DNA of 52,149 nucleotides from contig JADFIG010000026.1 in assembly GCA_022566735.1 (NCBI GenBank), forward strand, positions 1 through 52,149. Direction: 5' to 3'. The notes beneath the pieces are model-generated. The model made no database searches, was not told the origin of the DNA, and worked only from the letters and a program-made list of their open reading frames with translations. The translations under genes were made by a program, and so were the position numbers. Below, in pieces: positions 7,965 to 17,456 of the stretch (position 1 is its first letter; each line of letters opens with the position of its first letter). This stretch comes from Pseudomonadota bacterium. Lineage in GTDB: Bacteria; Pseudomonadota; Gammaproteobacteria; Burkholderiales; Burkholderiaceae_C.

Positions 7965-10862
7965 ATGACACAAGGGAAAGCCCACCTGCACAACCGCGAG
8001 GTGGCCATCTGGAGCAGCGCCGCCGCGGTGGTGGCCCTGGTGGCCGGGCTGTCGGTGCCGCGCTTCGCGCTGTTTGGCGATGACCACGGCAGCATGCTGG
8101 CCGTGCACCTGCTGCTGGAGATGTTTTCGGCCATGGTGGCCGCGCTGGTGGTGGTCATTGCCTGGCACAGCTTCAAGCGCGAGGGCCAGGCCCTGGCGCG
8201 GCCGCTGATCTTCACCTTCACCGTGACCGCCGGCATGGACCTCGTCCATGCCTTGAGCTATGCGGGCATGCCCGAGCTGATCACGCCCAGCAGCACCGCC
8301 AAAGCCATCTTCTTCTGGTTCATGGGCCGATGGGTGGAACTCCTGGGCGTGTGGATGGTGCTGCTGCAAGTGCGGCTGCCCGGCAAGCGCTGGCAGTGGC
8401 AACTGGCCGCGCTGCTGTGCGTCGCGTTGCTGGTCTACCTGGGCGCGCGGCACCTGGACGCCATGCCGCTGCTGTTCGTGCCGGGCCAGGGCGTGACCGA
8501 TCTCAAGGTGGGCGTGGGCTGGGCCATCACCGCGGGCAACCTGCTGGCCGCGCTGCACTTGTGGCGCCGGGCCCAGGCCGAAGGGAGGGCCTCGCGCTAC
8601 CACTGCTTCGCGGCCTCGTGCGTGCTGGTCAGCCTGGGCGAGGTGAACTTCTCTTCCTACGTGAGCGCCGGCGACTTCCAGGTCATCTTCGGGCACCTCT
8701 TCAAGGTGGGGGCCTACATCCTGATCTACATGGGTGCGTTCCGTGACGGCCTGCAGGAACCCTACCGCCTGCTCCAGCGTTCCGAGCGGGCGCTCAGCGA
8801 GAGGCAGACCGAGCTCAACGCCATCTTCAGCCACATCCACGCCGGCGTGGCCCGGCTCGACAGGGCGGGTCGCTACGTGCACGTCAACGGCTACCTCGCA
8901 CGCCACCTGGGCAAGTCACGCGAAGACATCGTCGGCCAGCCCTTCGAGGCCTTCCTGTCCGCGCAGCGCCAAGCCCAGTTCTGCTACCACTGGGCCAAGG
9001 CCATGTCCGGCTACCCCGCGGCCTTCGACACGCAGGACCTCGGGCCCGATGGCGACACCCGCCACGTCTCGGCCTGGATCACCCCTGAACGCGATGCCGA
9101 CGGCGTCATCGTCGGTGCCGTGCTCGTGGCCATCGACGTCACCGAGCAGACGCAGATGCGCCAGCAGCTCGACGAATCGATGGCGCAGGTCAGCGACCTG
9201 CAGACGGCGCTGGACGCGCACGCCATCGTGGCCGTCACCGATGCGCGCGGCGTCATCCTCAGCGTCAACGACAAGTTCTGCGCGATCTCGAAGTTCACGC
9301 GCGAGGAACTGATCGGCCACACCCACGGCATCATCAACTCGCGCTACCACCCCAAGGCCTTCTTCGTGGAGTTGTGGCGCACCATCGCCAGCGGCCAGGT
9401 GTGGAGCGGCGAGGTCTGCAACCGCGCCAAGGACGGCGAGCTCTACTGGGTCAACACCACCATCGTCCCCTTCTTCGACGCGAGCGGCAAGCCCGAACGC
9501 TACGTCGCCATCCGGGCCGACATCACCGAGCGCAAGCGCATCGAGCAGCAAGTCCAGAAGATGGCTTACCACGATGCCCTCACCGGCCTGCCCAACCGCC
9601 GCATGCTGATGGACCGGCTGGAGTGGGGTCTGGCCAGCTCGGAGCGCAGCGGCAAGCACGGCGCCTTGCTGCTGCTGGACCTGGACCACTTCAAGAACAT
9701 CAACGACACGCTGGGCCACGACCAGGGCGACCGGCTGCTGCAGGAAGTCTCGGAGCGGCTGGTGCGCCGCATGCGCCAGCGCGACACCGTGGCCCGGCTG
9801 GGTGGCGACGAATTCGTCGTGCTGCTGATGGACGTCGGGCAGACCGAGGCGGAGGCCTCGCTGAGCACCGGGCGCATCTGCGAGGAAGTGCTGCAGCACC
9901 TGTGCGAGCCCTTCATGCTCAACCACTCTGCCGTGAGCACCTCGCCCAGCATCGGGGCCGTGCTGTTCCAGGGCCAGGCGGTGCAGCCGGCCGAGCTGAT
10001 GAAGCGCGCGGACATCTCGCTGTACGAAGCCAAGGGCGACGGCCGCAAGCGCGTGCGCTTCTTCGACCCGGCCATCCAGAGTGCCTTCCGCGAGCAACTC
10101 GCCATGGAAGAAGACCTGCGCAAGGCCCTGGCCCTGCACCAGTTCGAGCTGTTCTGCCAGCCCATCGTCGACACCGCCGGGCGGATCGTCGCCCAGGAGG
10201 CCCTGCTGCGCTGGCGACACCCCGGGCGCGGGCTGGTGCCGCCGACGGCCTTCATCGCCACCCTGGAGCGCAACGGCCTGATCCTTCCCGTGGGCCAGTG
10301 GGTGATCGAGCAGGCCTGCGCCCTGCTGGAGGCGTGGGCCGGCGACGCCGAGCGCGCCCTCTGGCAGATCGCCGTCAACGTCAGCCCCAAGCAGCTCCAG
10401 CAACCCGGCTTCGTCGCCCAGGTCGCCACGGCCATGCAGCGCCACGGCGTCGGCCCGAACAAGCTCAAGCTGGAGATCACCGAAAGCTCCCTGCAGGACA
10501 ACGTCGACGAGACCATCGAGAAGATGCACAAGCTGCGCCAGGCGGGCGCCTGCCTGGCCATCGACGACTTCGGCACCGGCTATTCCTCGCTGTCCTACCT
10601 GCGCCACCTGCCGATCCAGGTGGTGAAGATCGACCGATCTTTCGTGCGCCACATCGACAGCGATGAGCGCGACGCCGCCATCGCGCGAACCATCATGAAC
10701 CTGGCCGCCAACCTGGGGCTGGAGGTGGTGGCCGAAGGCGTCGAGACCGAGGCGCAGTTCCAGGTCCTCAAAGCCCTGGGATGCCAGTTCTACCAGGGCT
10801 ACCTGTTCGGTCGCCCGCAAGCGATCGGCCCCTCGATCGAAGCTGCGCGGGCCGTCGCCTGA
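7965..10862 (+). CDS. Membrane sensor with PAS, GGDEF and EAL domains (c-di-GMP turnover)
   Basis: A 965-residue protein. Residues about 15-260 hold seven or so membrane helices in a MASE3-like sensor; two PAS domains follow (about 280-400 and 410-530, the second with the ITERKRIE linker). The GGDEF domain has its intact active site at 613-617 and an inhibitory RxxD site at 604-607. The EAL domain begins with EAL at 745-747 and keeps [32 protein letters not shown] and EGVE. Both cyclase and phosphodiesterase activities therefore look possible. The start follows AGAGGAG. A chemoreceptor gene begins 32 bp downstream, probably cotranscribed, and GCTCAG boxes upstream tie it to the kinase/regulator pair. 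Confidence 0.9.
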   Translation: MTQGKAHLHNREVAIWSSAAAVVALVAGLSVPRFALFGDDHGSMLAVHLLLEMFSAMVAALVVVIAWHSFKREGQALARPLIFTFTVTAGMDLVHALSYAGMPELITPSSTAKAIFFWFMGRWVELLGVWMVLLQVRLPGKRWQWQLAALLCVALLVYLGARHLDAMPLLFVPGQGVTDLKVGVGWAITAGNLLAALHLWRRAQAEGRASRYHCFAASCVLVSLGEVNFSSYVSAGDFQVIFGHLFKVGAYILIYMGAFRDGLQEPYRLLQRSERALSERQTELNAIFSHIHAGVARLDRAGRYVHVNGYLARHLGKSREDIVGQPFEAFLSAQRQAQFCYHWAKAMSGYPAAFDTQDLGPDGDTRHVSAWITPERDADGVIVGAVLVAIDVTEQTQMRQQLDESMAQVSDLQTALDAHAIVAVTDARGVILSVNDKFCAISKFTREELIGHTHGIINSRYHPKAFFVELWRTIASGQVWSGEVCNRAKDGELYWVNTTIVPFFDASGKPERYVAIRADITERKRIEQQVQKMAYHDALTGLPNRRMLMDRLEWGLASSERSGKHGALLLLDLDHFKNINDTLGHDQGDRLLQEVSERLVRRMRQRDTVARLGGDEFVVLLMDVGQTEAEASLSTGRICEEVLQHLCEPFMLNHSAVSTSPSIGAVLFQGQAVQPAELMKRADISLYEAKGDGRKRVRFFDPAIQSAFREQLAMEEDLRKALALHQFELFCQPIVDTAGRIVAQEALLRWRHPGRGLVPPTAFIATLERNGLILPVGQWVIEQACALLEAWAGDAERALWQIAVNVSPKQLQQPGFVAQVATAMQRHGVGPNKLKLEITESSLQDNVDETIEKMHKLRQAGACLAIDDFGTGYSSLSYLRHLPIQVVKIDRSFVRHIDSDERDAAIARTIMNLAANLGLEVVAEGVETEAQFQVLKALGCQFYQGYLFGRPQAIGPSIEAARAVA

Positions 10863-10894
10863 CAGCCCACCCCCACCACAACCCGAGAGGAACC

Positions 10895-12451
10895 ATGAAC
10901 CGACTGAAGAACCTGAGCATCGGCACCCGGCTGTTTGCCGGCTTCGCCCTGATCATCGCCGCCGCCCTGGCCATTGCCCTGGTGGGGCGCGTGCAACTCG
11001 GTGAGCTGAGCGATGAAATGCGCTTCCTGACCAGCGACCGCATGGTCAAGGTCGAGCAACTCAGCGAAGTCAAGGACAACCTCAACGTCATCGCACGGGG
11101 TGTCCGCAACATGGCCCTGACGGACGACCCCAAGGTGCTGGCGCAGGAGAAGGCACGCTTCGATGCCATGCGCGCGAAGAACTCCGAGCTGCTGAAGACC
11201 CTGGACGCCACGATCAAGCTGGAGCGCGGACGGGTGCTGCTCGGCCAGCTCAACGCGGCCCGCACGCCCTACAACGCCGCGGTCGGCAAGGTGGCGGATC
11301 TGGCCATGGCCGGCCAGACCGCTGCGGTGCGCGAGACGCTCTTCAAGGAGGTGCGCCCGCTGCAGACCGCGTACATGAAATCCCTGGACGACATGGTGGA
11401 CCTGCAAAAGGAGCTGATGCGCCGCAGCGCCGATGATGCCGCCCGCAAGGCCGCTTCGGCCGGCCTGTGGATGCTGGTGATGGCCGCGGCGGCCGGCGTG
11501 GCCGGCTCCTGCTTTGCGCTCTGGCTGGTGCGCTCGATCACCCAGCCCATCCGCCAGGCCGTGCAGGTGGCGCAGACCGTGGCCGCGGGCGACCTGAGCT
11601 CGCGGATCGCCGTGCGCAGCCGCGATGAGACCGGGCAGTTGCTCGACGCGCTCAAGGCCATGAACGACAGCCTGGTGGGCATCGTCGCCAGCGTGCGCCT
11701 CAGCAGCGACTCCATCGCCACGGGCAGCGCGCAGATCGCCACCGGCAACGCCGACCTGAGCCAGCGCACCGAGGAGCAGGCCGCCAACCTGGAAGAAACC
11801 GCCGCCTCGATGGAGCAGCTGTCCTCGACGGTCAGGCAGAACTCCGACACCGCCCGCCAGGCCAACCAGCTGGCCCGCAGCGCCAGCGAGGCCGCGGTGC
11901 GCGGCGGCGAGGTCGTGGCCCAGGTGGTGGGCACCATGGGGCGGATCACCGAGAGCTCGCGCAAGATCGCCGACATCATCGGCGTGATCGACGGCATCGC
12001 CTTCCAGACCAACATCCTGGCACTGAACGCCGCCGTGGAAGCCGCCCGTGCCGGCGAGCAGGGCCGCGGCTTCGCCGTGGTGGCCGCCGAGGTGCGCAGC
12101 CTGGCGCAACGCTCCGCCGGCGCGGCCAAGGAGATCAAGACCCTGATCGGGGAAAGCGTGGAGACGGTGGCCACCGGCTCGCGCCTGGTCACCGACGCGG
12201 GCCAATCCATGGACGACATCGTCCACCAGGTCCAGCGCGTCACCGACCTGATGGCCGAGATCAGCGCAGCCAGCGAGGAACAGACCCAGGGCATCGGCCA
12301 GGTGGGCGATGCGGTCAACCAGCTCGACCAGGTCACCCAGCAGAACGCCGCCCTGGTCGAGGAGTCCGCCGCCGCAGCGGCCAGCCTGAGCCAGCAGGCC
12401 GCCCAGTTGGCCTCCGCCGTGGCCGTGTTCAAGCTGGCCGCCAGGCCTTGA
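10895..12451 (+). CDS. Methyl-accepting chemotaxis protein (Tsr/Tar-like topology)
   Basis: A 518-residue chemoreceptor. The first transmembrane helix is at about 11-31, a four-helix-bundle periplasmic domain spans about 35-185, the second membrane helix lies at about 188-212, HAMP at about 213-265, and the long methyl-accepting coiled coil runs to the end. The highly conserved hairpin tip reads [20 protein letters not shown] followed by [20 protein letters not shown]. No C-terminal CheR-binding pentapeptide is seen. GAGAGG precedes the ATG at a normal distance, and the gene starts 32 bp after the c-di-GMP enzyme, suggesting joint control of motility outputs. Confidence 0.9.
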   Translation: MNRLKNLSIGTRLFAGFALIIAAALAIALVGRVQLGELSDEMRFLTSDRMVKVEQLSEVKDNLNVIARGVRNMALTDDPKVLAQEKARFDAMRAKNSELLKTLDATIKLERGRVLLGQLNAARTPYNAAVGKVADLAMAGQTAAVRETLFKEVRPLQTAYMKSLDDMVDLQKELMRRSADDAARKAASAGLWMLVMAAAAGVAGSCFALWLVRSITQPIRQAVQVAQTVAAGDLSSRIAVRSRDETGQLLDALKAMNDSLVGIVASVRLSSDSIATGSAQIATGNADLSQRTEEQAANLEETAASMEQLSSTVRQNSDTARQANQLARSASEAAVRGGEVVAQVVGTMGRITESSRKIADIIGVIDGIAFQTNILALNAAVEAARAGEQGRGFAVVAAEVRSLAQRSAGAAKEIKTLIGESVETVATGSRLVTDAGQSMDDIVHQVQRVTDLMAEISAASEEQTQGIGQVGDAVNQLDQVTQQNAALVEESAAAAASLSQQAAQLASAVAVFKLAARP

Positions 12452-12831
12452 GCGCCACACGCCGCGCCCGCCGACCCGCTTGCCGGGTTCCTGCGCACCG
12501 CGCCTCGCGCGTTCCGCCCTGGCCCTCGGGCAGGAAGGGCGGCGTGCCGCGCACCGAGCCCCATGCGCCAGGCCCCAAGCCTCGGCGACACCGAGCTTTC
12601 CGGCCGGCACGCGGGGCTTCGGGCTCGGCACCCCGGCCAGCCACCGCCCACGGCGGCCCCGGGAAGGCGGCTTGCCGCTGCGAAAACCCGACACGCCGCT
12701 CAAACCACGCGGCAGGCCGGGCACCCCAGGGCTTTCCCGCGGAAACACATTACATGCGTTGACCACATTGGTCGTCGCATGTCATATTTTTGGCAACCTC
12801 TGACCTCCCACCGCCCCCCGGAGAGCCGCCC
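12452..12831. other. 380-bp intergenic region before the acyl-CoA dehydrogenase gene
   Basis: No coding sequence is evident. The left two thirds are plain GC-rich sequence; CCGCCCT and AGGGCGG near 12510-12545 could pair but no U-run follows. The right end holds the promoter and operator dyad described separately. Confidence 0.5.
12753..12788 (+). promoter_or_regulatory. Promoter with overlapping 29-bp operator dyad
   Basis: An inverted repeat runs from 12753 to 12781, centred on 12767: CATGCGTTGACCA, then CAT, then TGGTCGTCGCATG (11 of 13 positions symmetric). TTGACC (12759-12764) resembles a -35 and CATATT (12783-12788) a -10, with an 18-bp spacer, so the dyad covers the -35 and spacer. 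That placement fits a TetR- or GntR-type repressor. The start codon is 43 bp further on. Confidence 0.6.
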
Positions 12832-14529
12832 ATGGACACCGCCGCACTGCTCAGCCCCGCCGACACCGCCCTGGCCGAGACCCACCAGGTTCACAACGTC
12901 GGCCGCGAGCTGGTGGACTTCGACATGTACCGCCAGGACACCGCGCTCGTCGAGGCGGTGCACCGCGAAGGCGCGGCCTGGGCCGACGGCGCCCTGGGCG
13001 ACTTCGGCCGCCTCACCGGCTCGGCCGAGTACCTCGACCTGGGTGTGCAGGCCAACAAGCACCCGCCCGAGCTCGACACCCACGACCGCTTCGGCCACCG
13101 CGTGGACCTGGTGAAATTCCACCCGGCCTACCACCAGCTCATGCGCACGGCCATCGCGCACGGCCTGCACGCCTCGCCCCACACCGAGCCGCGCGCCGGC
13201 GCCCACGTGGCCCGCGCCGCCCACTTCTACCTGCAGGCCCAGGTCGAGGCCGGCCACGGCTGCCCCATCACCATGACCTTCTCGGCCGTGCCCGCCCTGC
13301 TGGCCACGCCGTCCCTGGCCGAGGCCTGGGTGCCCAAGGTCACCGCCCGCGTCTACGACCCGCGCAACGTGCCCGACGCCCAGAAGGCCGGCCTGACCAT
13401 CGGCATGGCCATGACCGAAAAGCAGGGCGGCTCCGACGTGCGCGCCAACACCACGCGGGCCCACCCCGTGAGCGCGGCCACCGGCCCGGGTGCCGCCTAC
13501 GAGCTGGTCGGCCACAAGTTCTTCGTCTCGGCGCCCATGTGCGACGCCTTCCTGGTGCTGGCGCAGACGCCGGGGGGCTTGAGCTGCTTCCTGCTGCCGC
13601 GCTGGCGCCCCGACGGCAGCAAGAACCCGCTGCAGGTGCTGCGCCTCAAGCGCAAGATGGGCAACGTCTCCAACGCCAGCAGCGAGACCGAGCTGCGTGG
13701 CGCCCTGGCCTGGATGGTCGGCGAAGAGGGCCGCGGCGTGCGCACCATCATCGAGATGGTCTCCCACACCCGCTTCGACTGCATGATCGGCTCGGCCGCC
13801 GGCCAGCGTGCCGCCGTGGCCCAGGCCCTGCACCACTGCGGCATCCGCTCGGCGTTTGGCCGCGTGCTCAACCAGCAGCCGCTGATGCAGAACGTGCTGG
13901 CCGACCTGGTGCTGGAACACGAAGGCTCGCTGGCCCTGACCATGCGCGTGGCGCGCGCCATGGACCAGCGCAGTCGGAACCCGCACGAAGACGCCATCGC
14001 CCGCCTGGTCACCGCCGTGGGCAAGTACTGGATCTGCAAGCGCACGCCCCAGCACGCCTATGAGGCCATGGAGTGCATCGGCGGCAGCGGCGTCATGGAA
14101 GACAGCCCCTTCCCGCGCCTCTACCGCGAAGCGCCGGTCAACGCCATCTGGGAAGGCAGCGGCAATGTGCAGTGCCTGGACGTGCTGCGCGCCATGCAGA
14201 AAACGCCCGCCGTGGTCGGCGCCTTCTTCGACGAGCTGGCCCGGGCCCGCGGCGGCAACGCCCTGCTGGACCGCTGGGTGACGGCGCTGCAAGGCGAGTT
14301 CGCTGACCTGGGTGAGCTGGAATACCGCGCCCGCCACGTCGTCGACCACATGGCCCTGGCCCTGCAGGCCGCCTTGCTGGTGCAGCACGCCCCCGCCGCC
14401 GTGGCCGACGCCTTCTGCGCCTCCCGCCTGGGCCAGCTGGGCGAGCGCCAGTACGGCACCCTGCCGCGCGGCCTGGACTGCGCCGCCCTCATCGCGCGGG
14501 CCACACCACACGCTTTGTCACCGGCCTGA
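12832..14529 (+). CDS. AidB-like acyl-CoA dehydrogenase
   Basis: A 565-residue flavoprotein of the acyl-CoA dehydrogenase superfamily. Length and wording fit the AidB/isovaleryl-like branch, which is longer than the usual 380 residues. Typical elements are GMAMTEKQGGSDVRAN (flavin/substrate loop), the central beta domain (VGHKFFVSAPMCDAFLVLAQTP), and the C-terminal helical domain with ECIGGSGVMEDSPFPRLYREA and NAIWEGSGNVQCLDVLRAM. E. coli AidB is linked to alkylation stress and binds DNA, but many homologues act in catabolism; the role here is unknown. A GGAGAG sequence precedes the ATG, and an operator dyad lies over the promoter. Confidence 0.85.
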   Translation: MDTAALLSPADTALAETHQVHNVGRELVDFDMYRQDTALVEAVHREGAAWADGALGDFGRLTGSAEYLDLGVQANKHPPELDTHDRFGHRVDLVKFHPAYHQLMRTAIAHGLHASPHTEPRAGAHVARAAHFYLQAQVEAGHGCPITMTFSAVPALLATPSLAEAWVPKVTARVYDPRNVPDAQKAGLTIGMAMTEKQGGSDVRANTTRAHPVSAATGPGAAYELVGHKFFVSAPMCDAFLVLAQTPGGLSCFLLPRWRPDGSKNPLQVLRLKRKMGNVSNASSETELRGALAWMVGEEGRGVRTIIEMVSHTRFDCMIGSAAGQRAAVAQALHHCGIRSAFGRVLNQQPLMQNVLADLVLEHEGSLALTMRVARAMDQRSRNPHEDAIARLVTAVGKYWICKRTPQHAYEAMECIGGSGVMEDSPFPRLYREAPVNAIWEGSGNVQCLDVLRAMQKTPAVVGAFFDELARARGGNALLDRWVTALQGEFADLGELEYRARHVVDHMALALQAALLVQHAPAAVADAFCASRLGQLGERQYGTLPRGLDCAALIARATPHALSPA

Positions 14530-14581
14530 CACCGAGGGCCCCTACAACGCTGCCACCGCGTTCCGCGGCCCCCAGCTTTCC

Positions 14582-15466
14582 ATGCACCTGCCGGCCCTCT
14601 TTTCCCGCCTCTCCCTCTGTGGCCACATCGGCCTGGCTGGCGCATGGCTGGCCAGCCTGCCCGCCGGGGCCGCCGCGCCGACAGCGCCCACAGTGCCGAC
14701 AGCGCCGGAGATCACCCTGAAGGAGATCACCGAGCTCAGCGAGACCCTGCAACGCCAGCGCGCCGCCGAGCATGCCGTGCAGGCGGCCCTGACGAGCTGG
14801 AACGCCACGGCCGCCCAGCGGGTGCAGACCTACAAGGACGGCCCGGGCCGCAAGCGCTGGCAGGACGCCGCACAGCAAGTCGCCCGCGTGCGCAGCAACC
14901 CGCCCAGCCCCGAAGCGGGCCAGCTGTGGCAGGCGCTGGACGCCGGGGTCGATGCCGCCTCGGGCCGCAACCCGCTGGCGCGCGCCACCGACCCGCGGTC
15001 CGGCGACGAGCTGGCCTGGAGCAGCGCCTGGCTGCGCCACCAGGTGCTGCAGCAGCACGCCGACGGCCGCTACAGCTACGCCTACGCGCTCAACCTGAGC
15101 CGCCTGGGCCGCCCGGGCGAGTACCTGATGGAAGTGGCCATCTTCCTGGCCCACGCCCGCCTGGCCCTGCAGATCGACGCCGACCGCTGCGCCGACACCA
15201 CCCTGGCCATGGACGTGATGGCGGGCTACGAGTCCCAGGCCCACCTGCGCGAACTGGACCGCGCGGTCAAGGCCCTGCCACCCCGCCAGCGCGCCACCGC
15301 GGTGCTGGAAGCCATCGTCATCGAAGAAACCCTGGGCGAGCGCCCGCCGCTGCCCTGGCTGTGCCAGGCGCCCAAGGCGCCGCACTGGGTGGACGAGGCC
15401 GCCTGGCAGGCCGCGCGCCGCCAGCGCCTGCAGCAGGCCACGGCCAGCCTGCTGCGCGACCTGTGA
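14582..15466 (+). CDS. Exported protein of unknown function
   Basis: A 294-residue protein with a hydrophobic N-terminal segment and likely Ala-x-Ala cleavage (GAAAPTAP), then an Ala/Pro/Thr linker and a mostly helical body rich in Gln, Arg and Ala. A Tyr-rich patch (YSYAYALNLSRLGRPGEYLMEVAIF) and two Cys are the most distinctive elements. It starts 52 bp after the acyl-CoA dehydrogenase gene on the same strand. I do not recognise a family. Codon usage (G/C at third positions) is strongly coding-like. Confidence 0.6.
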   Translation: MHLPALFSRLSLCGHIGLAGAWLASLPAGAAAPTAPTVPTAPEITLKEITELSETLQRQRAAEHAVQAALTSWNATAAQRVQTYKDGPGRKRWQDAAQQVARVRSNPPSPEAGQLWQALDAGVDAASGRNPLARATDPRSGDELAWSSAWLRHQVLQQHADGRYSYAYALNLSRLGRPGEYLMEVAIFLAHARLALQIDADRCADTTLAMDVMAGYESQAHLRELDRAVKALPPRQRATAVLEAIVIEETLGERPPLPWLCQAPKAPHWVDEAAWQAARRQRLQQATASLLRDL

Positions 15467-15530
15467 TGTGACGCCGGCAGCCAGGCGAGGCCAGGTGGAC
15501 AATGGCCGCACTGCAACCCGGGAGCGTCCC

Positions 15531-15668
15531 ATGAACACCGACCGCGACAGCAGCCACCGCAGCTTGCGCACCTCGCGGACCTTCGCCGCCCCGCCTGCCG
15601 ACGTTTTCGCCGCCATCCAGGCCCCCGAGCGGCTGGCCGCCGAGCTGGCAGGCCAGGCCATGCCCTGA
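15531..15668 (+). pseudogene. Truncated SRPBCC/AHSA1-like gene, N-terminal remnant
   Basis: The 45-residue product starts like an AHSA1-type SRPBCC domain: charged Ser/Arg leader, then TSRTFAAPPADVFAAIQAPERLA, where the family normally continues into a WWGP-like loop. Instead it passes into ELAGQAMP and stops, 2 bp before the next start codon. A possible -10 (GACAAT) and a GGGAG ribosome-binding site are kept, so the 5' end looks native and the rest deleted. Confidence 0.4.
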
Positions 15669-15670
15669 CC

Positions 15671-15937
15671 ATGCGGCTGGCCCACTGGCTGCTGCTGTGC
15701 GCCACGGCCCTGGCCGCGGTGGCCAGCCTGCGCATCCGCTGCGAGGGCTTCGGCTGCATGGGCGTGGGGGTGCTCTGGCTGGCCTGGACGGGCCTGTACC
15801 TGCTCACCTTCGTGGTCGGCCTGCTGGCGCTGCTGCGCCGCCCGCCCGGCTCGGCCAGGGGACCCATCCTGTGGCCGCTGCTGGGACAAGGGCTCGGTGG
15901 CCTGGTGCTCGCGGCATACTGGCTGCGCCAGCCCTGA
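15671..15937 (+). CDS. Small membrane protein of unknown function
   Basis: An 88-residue protein with an N-terminal hydrophobic helix (about 4-20), a short loop with two Cys in CEGFGCMGVG, a second helix (about 32-56), an Arg/Pro-rich turn and a third hydrophobic stretch (about 68-85). It begins 2 bp after the truncated SRPBCC gene and ends 8 bp before a GNAT gene, so it probably belongs to a small operon. No family recognised. Confidence 0.55.
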   Translation: MRLAHWLLLCATALAAVASLRIRCEGFGCMGVGVLWLAWTGLYLLTFVVGLLALLRRPPGSARGPILWPLLGQGLGGLVLAAYWLRQP

Positions 15938-15945
15938 AACCCGCC

Positions 15946-16608
15946 ATGCAAGCCCTGCCCGACCTCCCCACCGCCGCCTTCGAGCCCACCGACCACCGCG
16001 GCGTGCTGGCGCCCCAAGCCACCACGCTGGCCGGGCCGCGCGTGCGCCTGGAGCCGCTGGCCGAACAGCACCTGCCCGGCCTGGCCGAGGCCATCGGCGA
16101 CGGGCAGCTGTGGGCCCTGCCCTTCACCTTCATCCCCCACCCGCAGGACCTGCCGGCCTTCCTGAGCCAGGCCCGGGCGGCGTCCAGCGCGGGGCGGGAG
16201 CTGGCCTTCGCCACCGTCGACGCCGCCTCCGGCCAGGTGCTGGGCAGCACGCGCTTTCGCAACATCGAGGCCGGGCACCGCCGCGTCGAGATCGGCGCCA
16301 CCTTCGTGGCCGCCTCGTGGCAGCGCACCCACGTCAACACCGAGGCCAAGTTCCTCATGCTGTGCCACGCCTTCGAGGCCTGGCACTGCCACCGGGTGGA
16401 GCTGCTCACCGACGAGCGCAACACCCGCTCGCGTCAGGCCATCGTGCGCATCGGCGCCCGCGAAGAAGGCTTGCTGCGCGACCACATGGTCATGCGCGAC
16501 GGCTTCGTGCGCACCTCGGTCATGCACAGCCTCCTGGCCCGCGAGTGGCCGCAGGCCAAGGCCGCGCTGGCAGCGCGGATGGCCACCCACAGCATCGCGA
16601 CCGACTGA
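15946..16608 (+). CDS. GNAT-family N-acetyltransferase (RimJ/RimL type)
   Basis: A 220-residue acetyltransferase of the RimJ/RimL/SpeG-like fold. The N-terminal strand reads LAGPRVRLEPLAEQHL; the core has VLGSTRFRNIEAGHRRVEIGATFV and a late LLTDERNTRSRQAIVRIGAREEG segment, typical of enzymes that acetylate protein N-termini or small amines with acetyl-CoA. Substrate cannot be told from sequence. The ATG follows the small membrane gene by 8 bp. Confidence 0.85.
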   Translation: MQALPDLPTAAFEPTDHRGVLAPQATTLAGPRVRLEPLAEQHLPGLAEAIGDGQLWALPFTFIPHPQDLPAFLSQARAASSAGRELAFATVDAASGQVLGSTRFRNIEAGHRRVEIGATFVAASWQRTHVNTEAKFLMLCHAFEAWHCHRVELLTDERNTRSRQAIVRIGAREEGLLRDHMVMRDGFVRTSVMHSLLAREWPQAKAALAARMATHSIATD

Positions 16609-16628
16609 CCGCCCTGTCCCCCACCACC

Positions 16629-17408
16629 ATGTCCCGACTGCAAGCCGAATGGCAGCGCCTCCACGGGCCCGGCACGCCCGCCGCCCCCCGATCCCCGGAC
16701 CCCCTCTCCCGCGATGCCCGCGATCCCCCGGGCCAGCCTGAGGCGGGTGCCCTCGCGGGTGAGCCCGTGCGCAGCCTGGTGCTCGCCCTCGGCCGGCCCC
16801 CCGACTGGGCCGCCTTGTCGGCGGTCTGGCGTGCGGTGCAGGACGACTGGGGCCTGCCCGCCCCCGGCATCGCCGTCGATGGCAAGGGCGCGTTCCAACT
16901 GTGGTTCTCGCTGGCCCAGCCCGTGCCGGCGACCGAGGCGCACGCCTTCCTGAGCGCGCTGTGCCAGCAGCACCTGGGCCACCTCCCGCCACAGCGCCTG
17001 GCCCTGTGGCCCGACCTGGACGGCCACCACACCCCGCCCCCGGTGGGCACCCAGGTCCAGGCCGATCAGTGGTCGGCCTTCGTGGCCCCGGACCTCGCCC
17101 CCGTGTTCGCCGACACGCCCTGGCTGGACATCGCGCCCAACCCCGAGGGCCAGGCCGAGTTGCTCGCCCGCCTGCGCAGCATCACGCCCGCAGCCTGGCG
17201 CGCGGTGCAGGCGCGGGTGCAGGCGCAGGTGCAGGCGCGGGTGCAGGCGCGGGTGCAGCAGGTGCAGCCTGCGCCGACCCAGGCCGCCGATGGCACGCCA
17301 CAGGACAGCGACCCGCGCCGCTTCCTGCAGGGGGTGATGGACGACGCCAGCGCGCCGCTGGCCCTGCGCATCGAGGCGGCCAAGGCCTTGCTGCACGCGC
17401 CACGGTGA
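16629..17408 (+). CDS. Hypothetical protein with VQAR repeat linker
   Basis: A 259-residue soluble protein without signal peptide. After a Pro-rich N-terminus (about 15-45) comes a compact region (LVLALGRPPDWAALSAVWRAVQDDWGLPAPGIAVDG) that resembles proteins of unknown function seen in Burkholderiales. A Gln/Val/Ala/Arg tandem repeat lies at about 193-213, then a C-terminal helix (FLQGVMDDASAPLALRIEAAKALL). It starts 20 bp after the GNAT gene. Function unknown. Confidence 0.55.
   Translation: MSRLQAEWQRLHGPGTPAAPRSPDPLSRDARDPPGQPEAGALAGEPVRSLVLALGRPPDWAALSAVWRAVQDDWGLPAPGIAVDGKGAFQLWFSLAQPVPATEAHAFLSALCQQHLGHLPPQRLALWPDLDGHHTPPPVGTQVQADQWSAFVAPDLAPVFADTPWLDIAPNPEGQAELLARLRSITPAAWRAVQARVQAQVQARVQARVQQVQPAPTQAADGTPQDSDPRRFLQGVMDDASAPLALRIEAAKALLHAPR
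17205..17267 (+). repeat. 12-bp tandem repeat inside a coding region
   Basis: Four copies of a GTGCAGGCGCGG-like unit and a shortened fifth, encoding VQAR/VQAQ units. In frame, so length changes would not break the gene. Confidence 0.8.
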
Positions 17409-17456
17409 TGCCACCCAGGCCGCGGCAGCCACCGGCCCGACCGGCCCGACCGGCGC

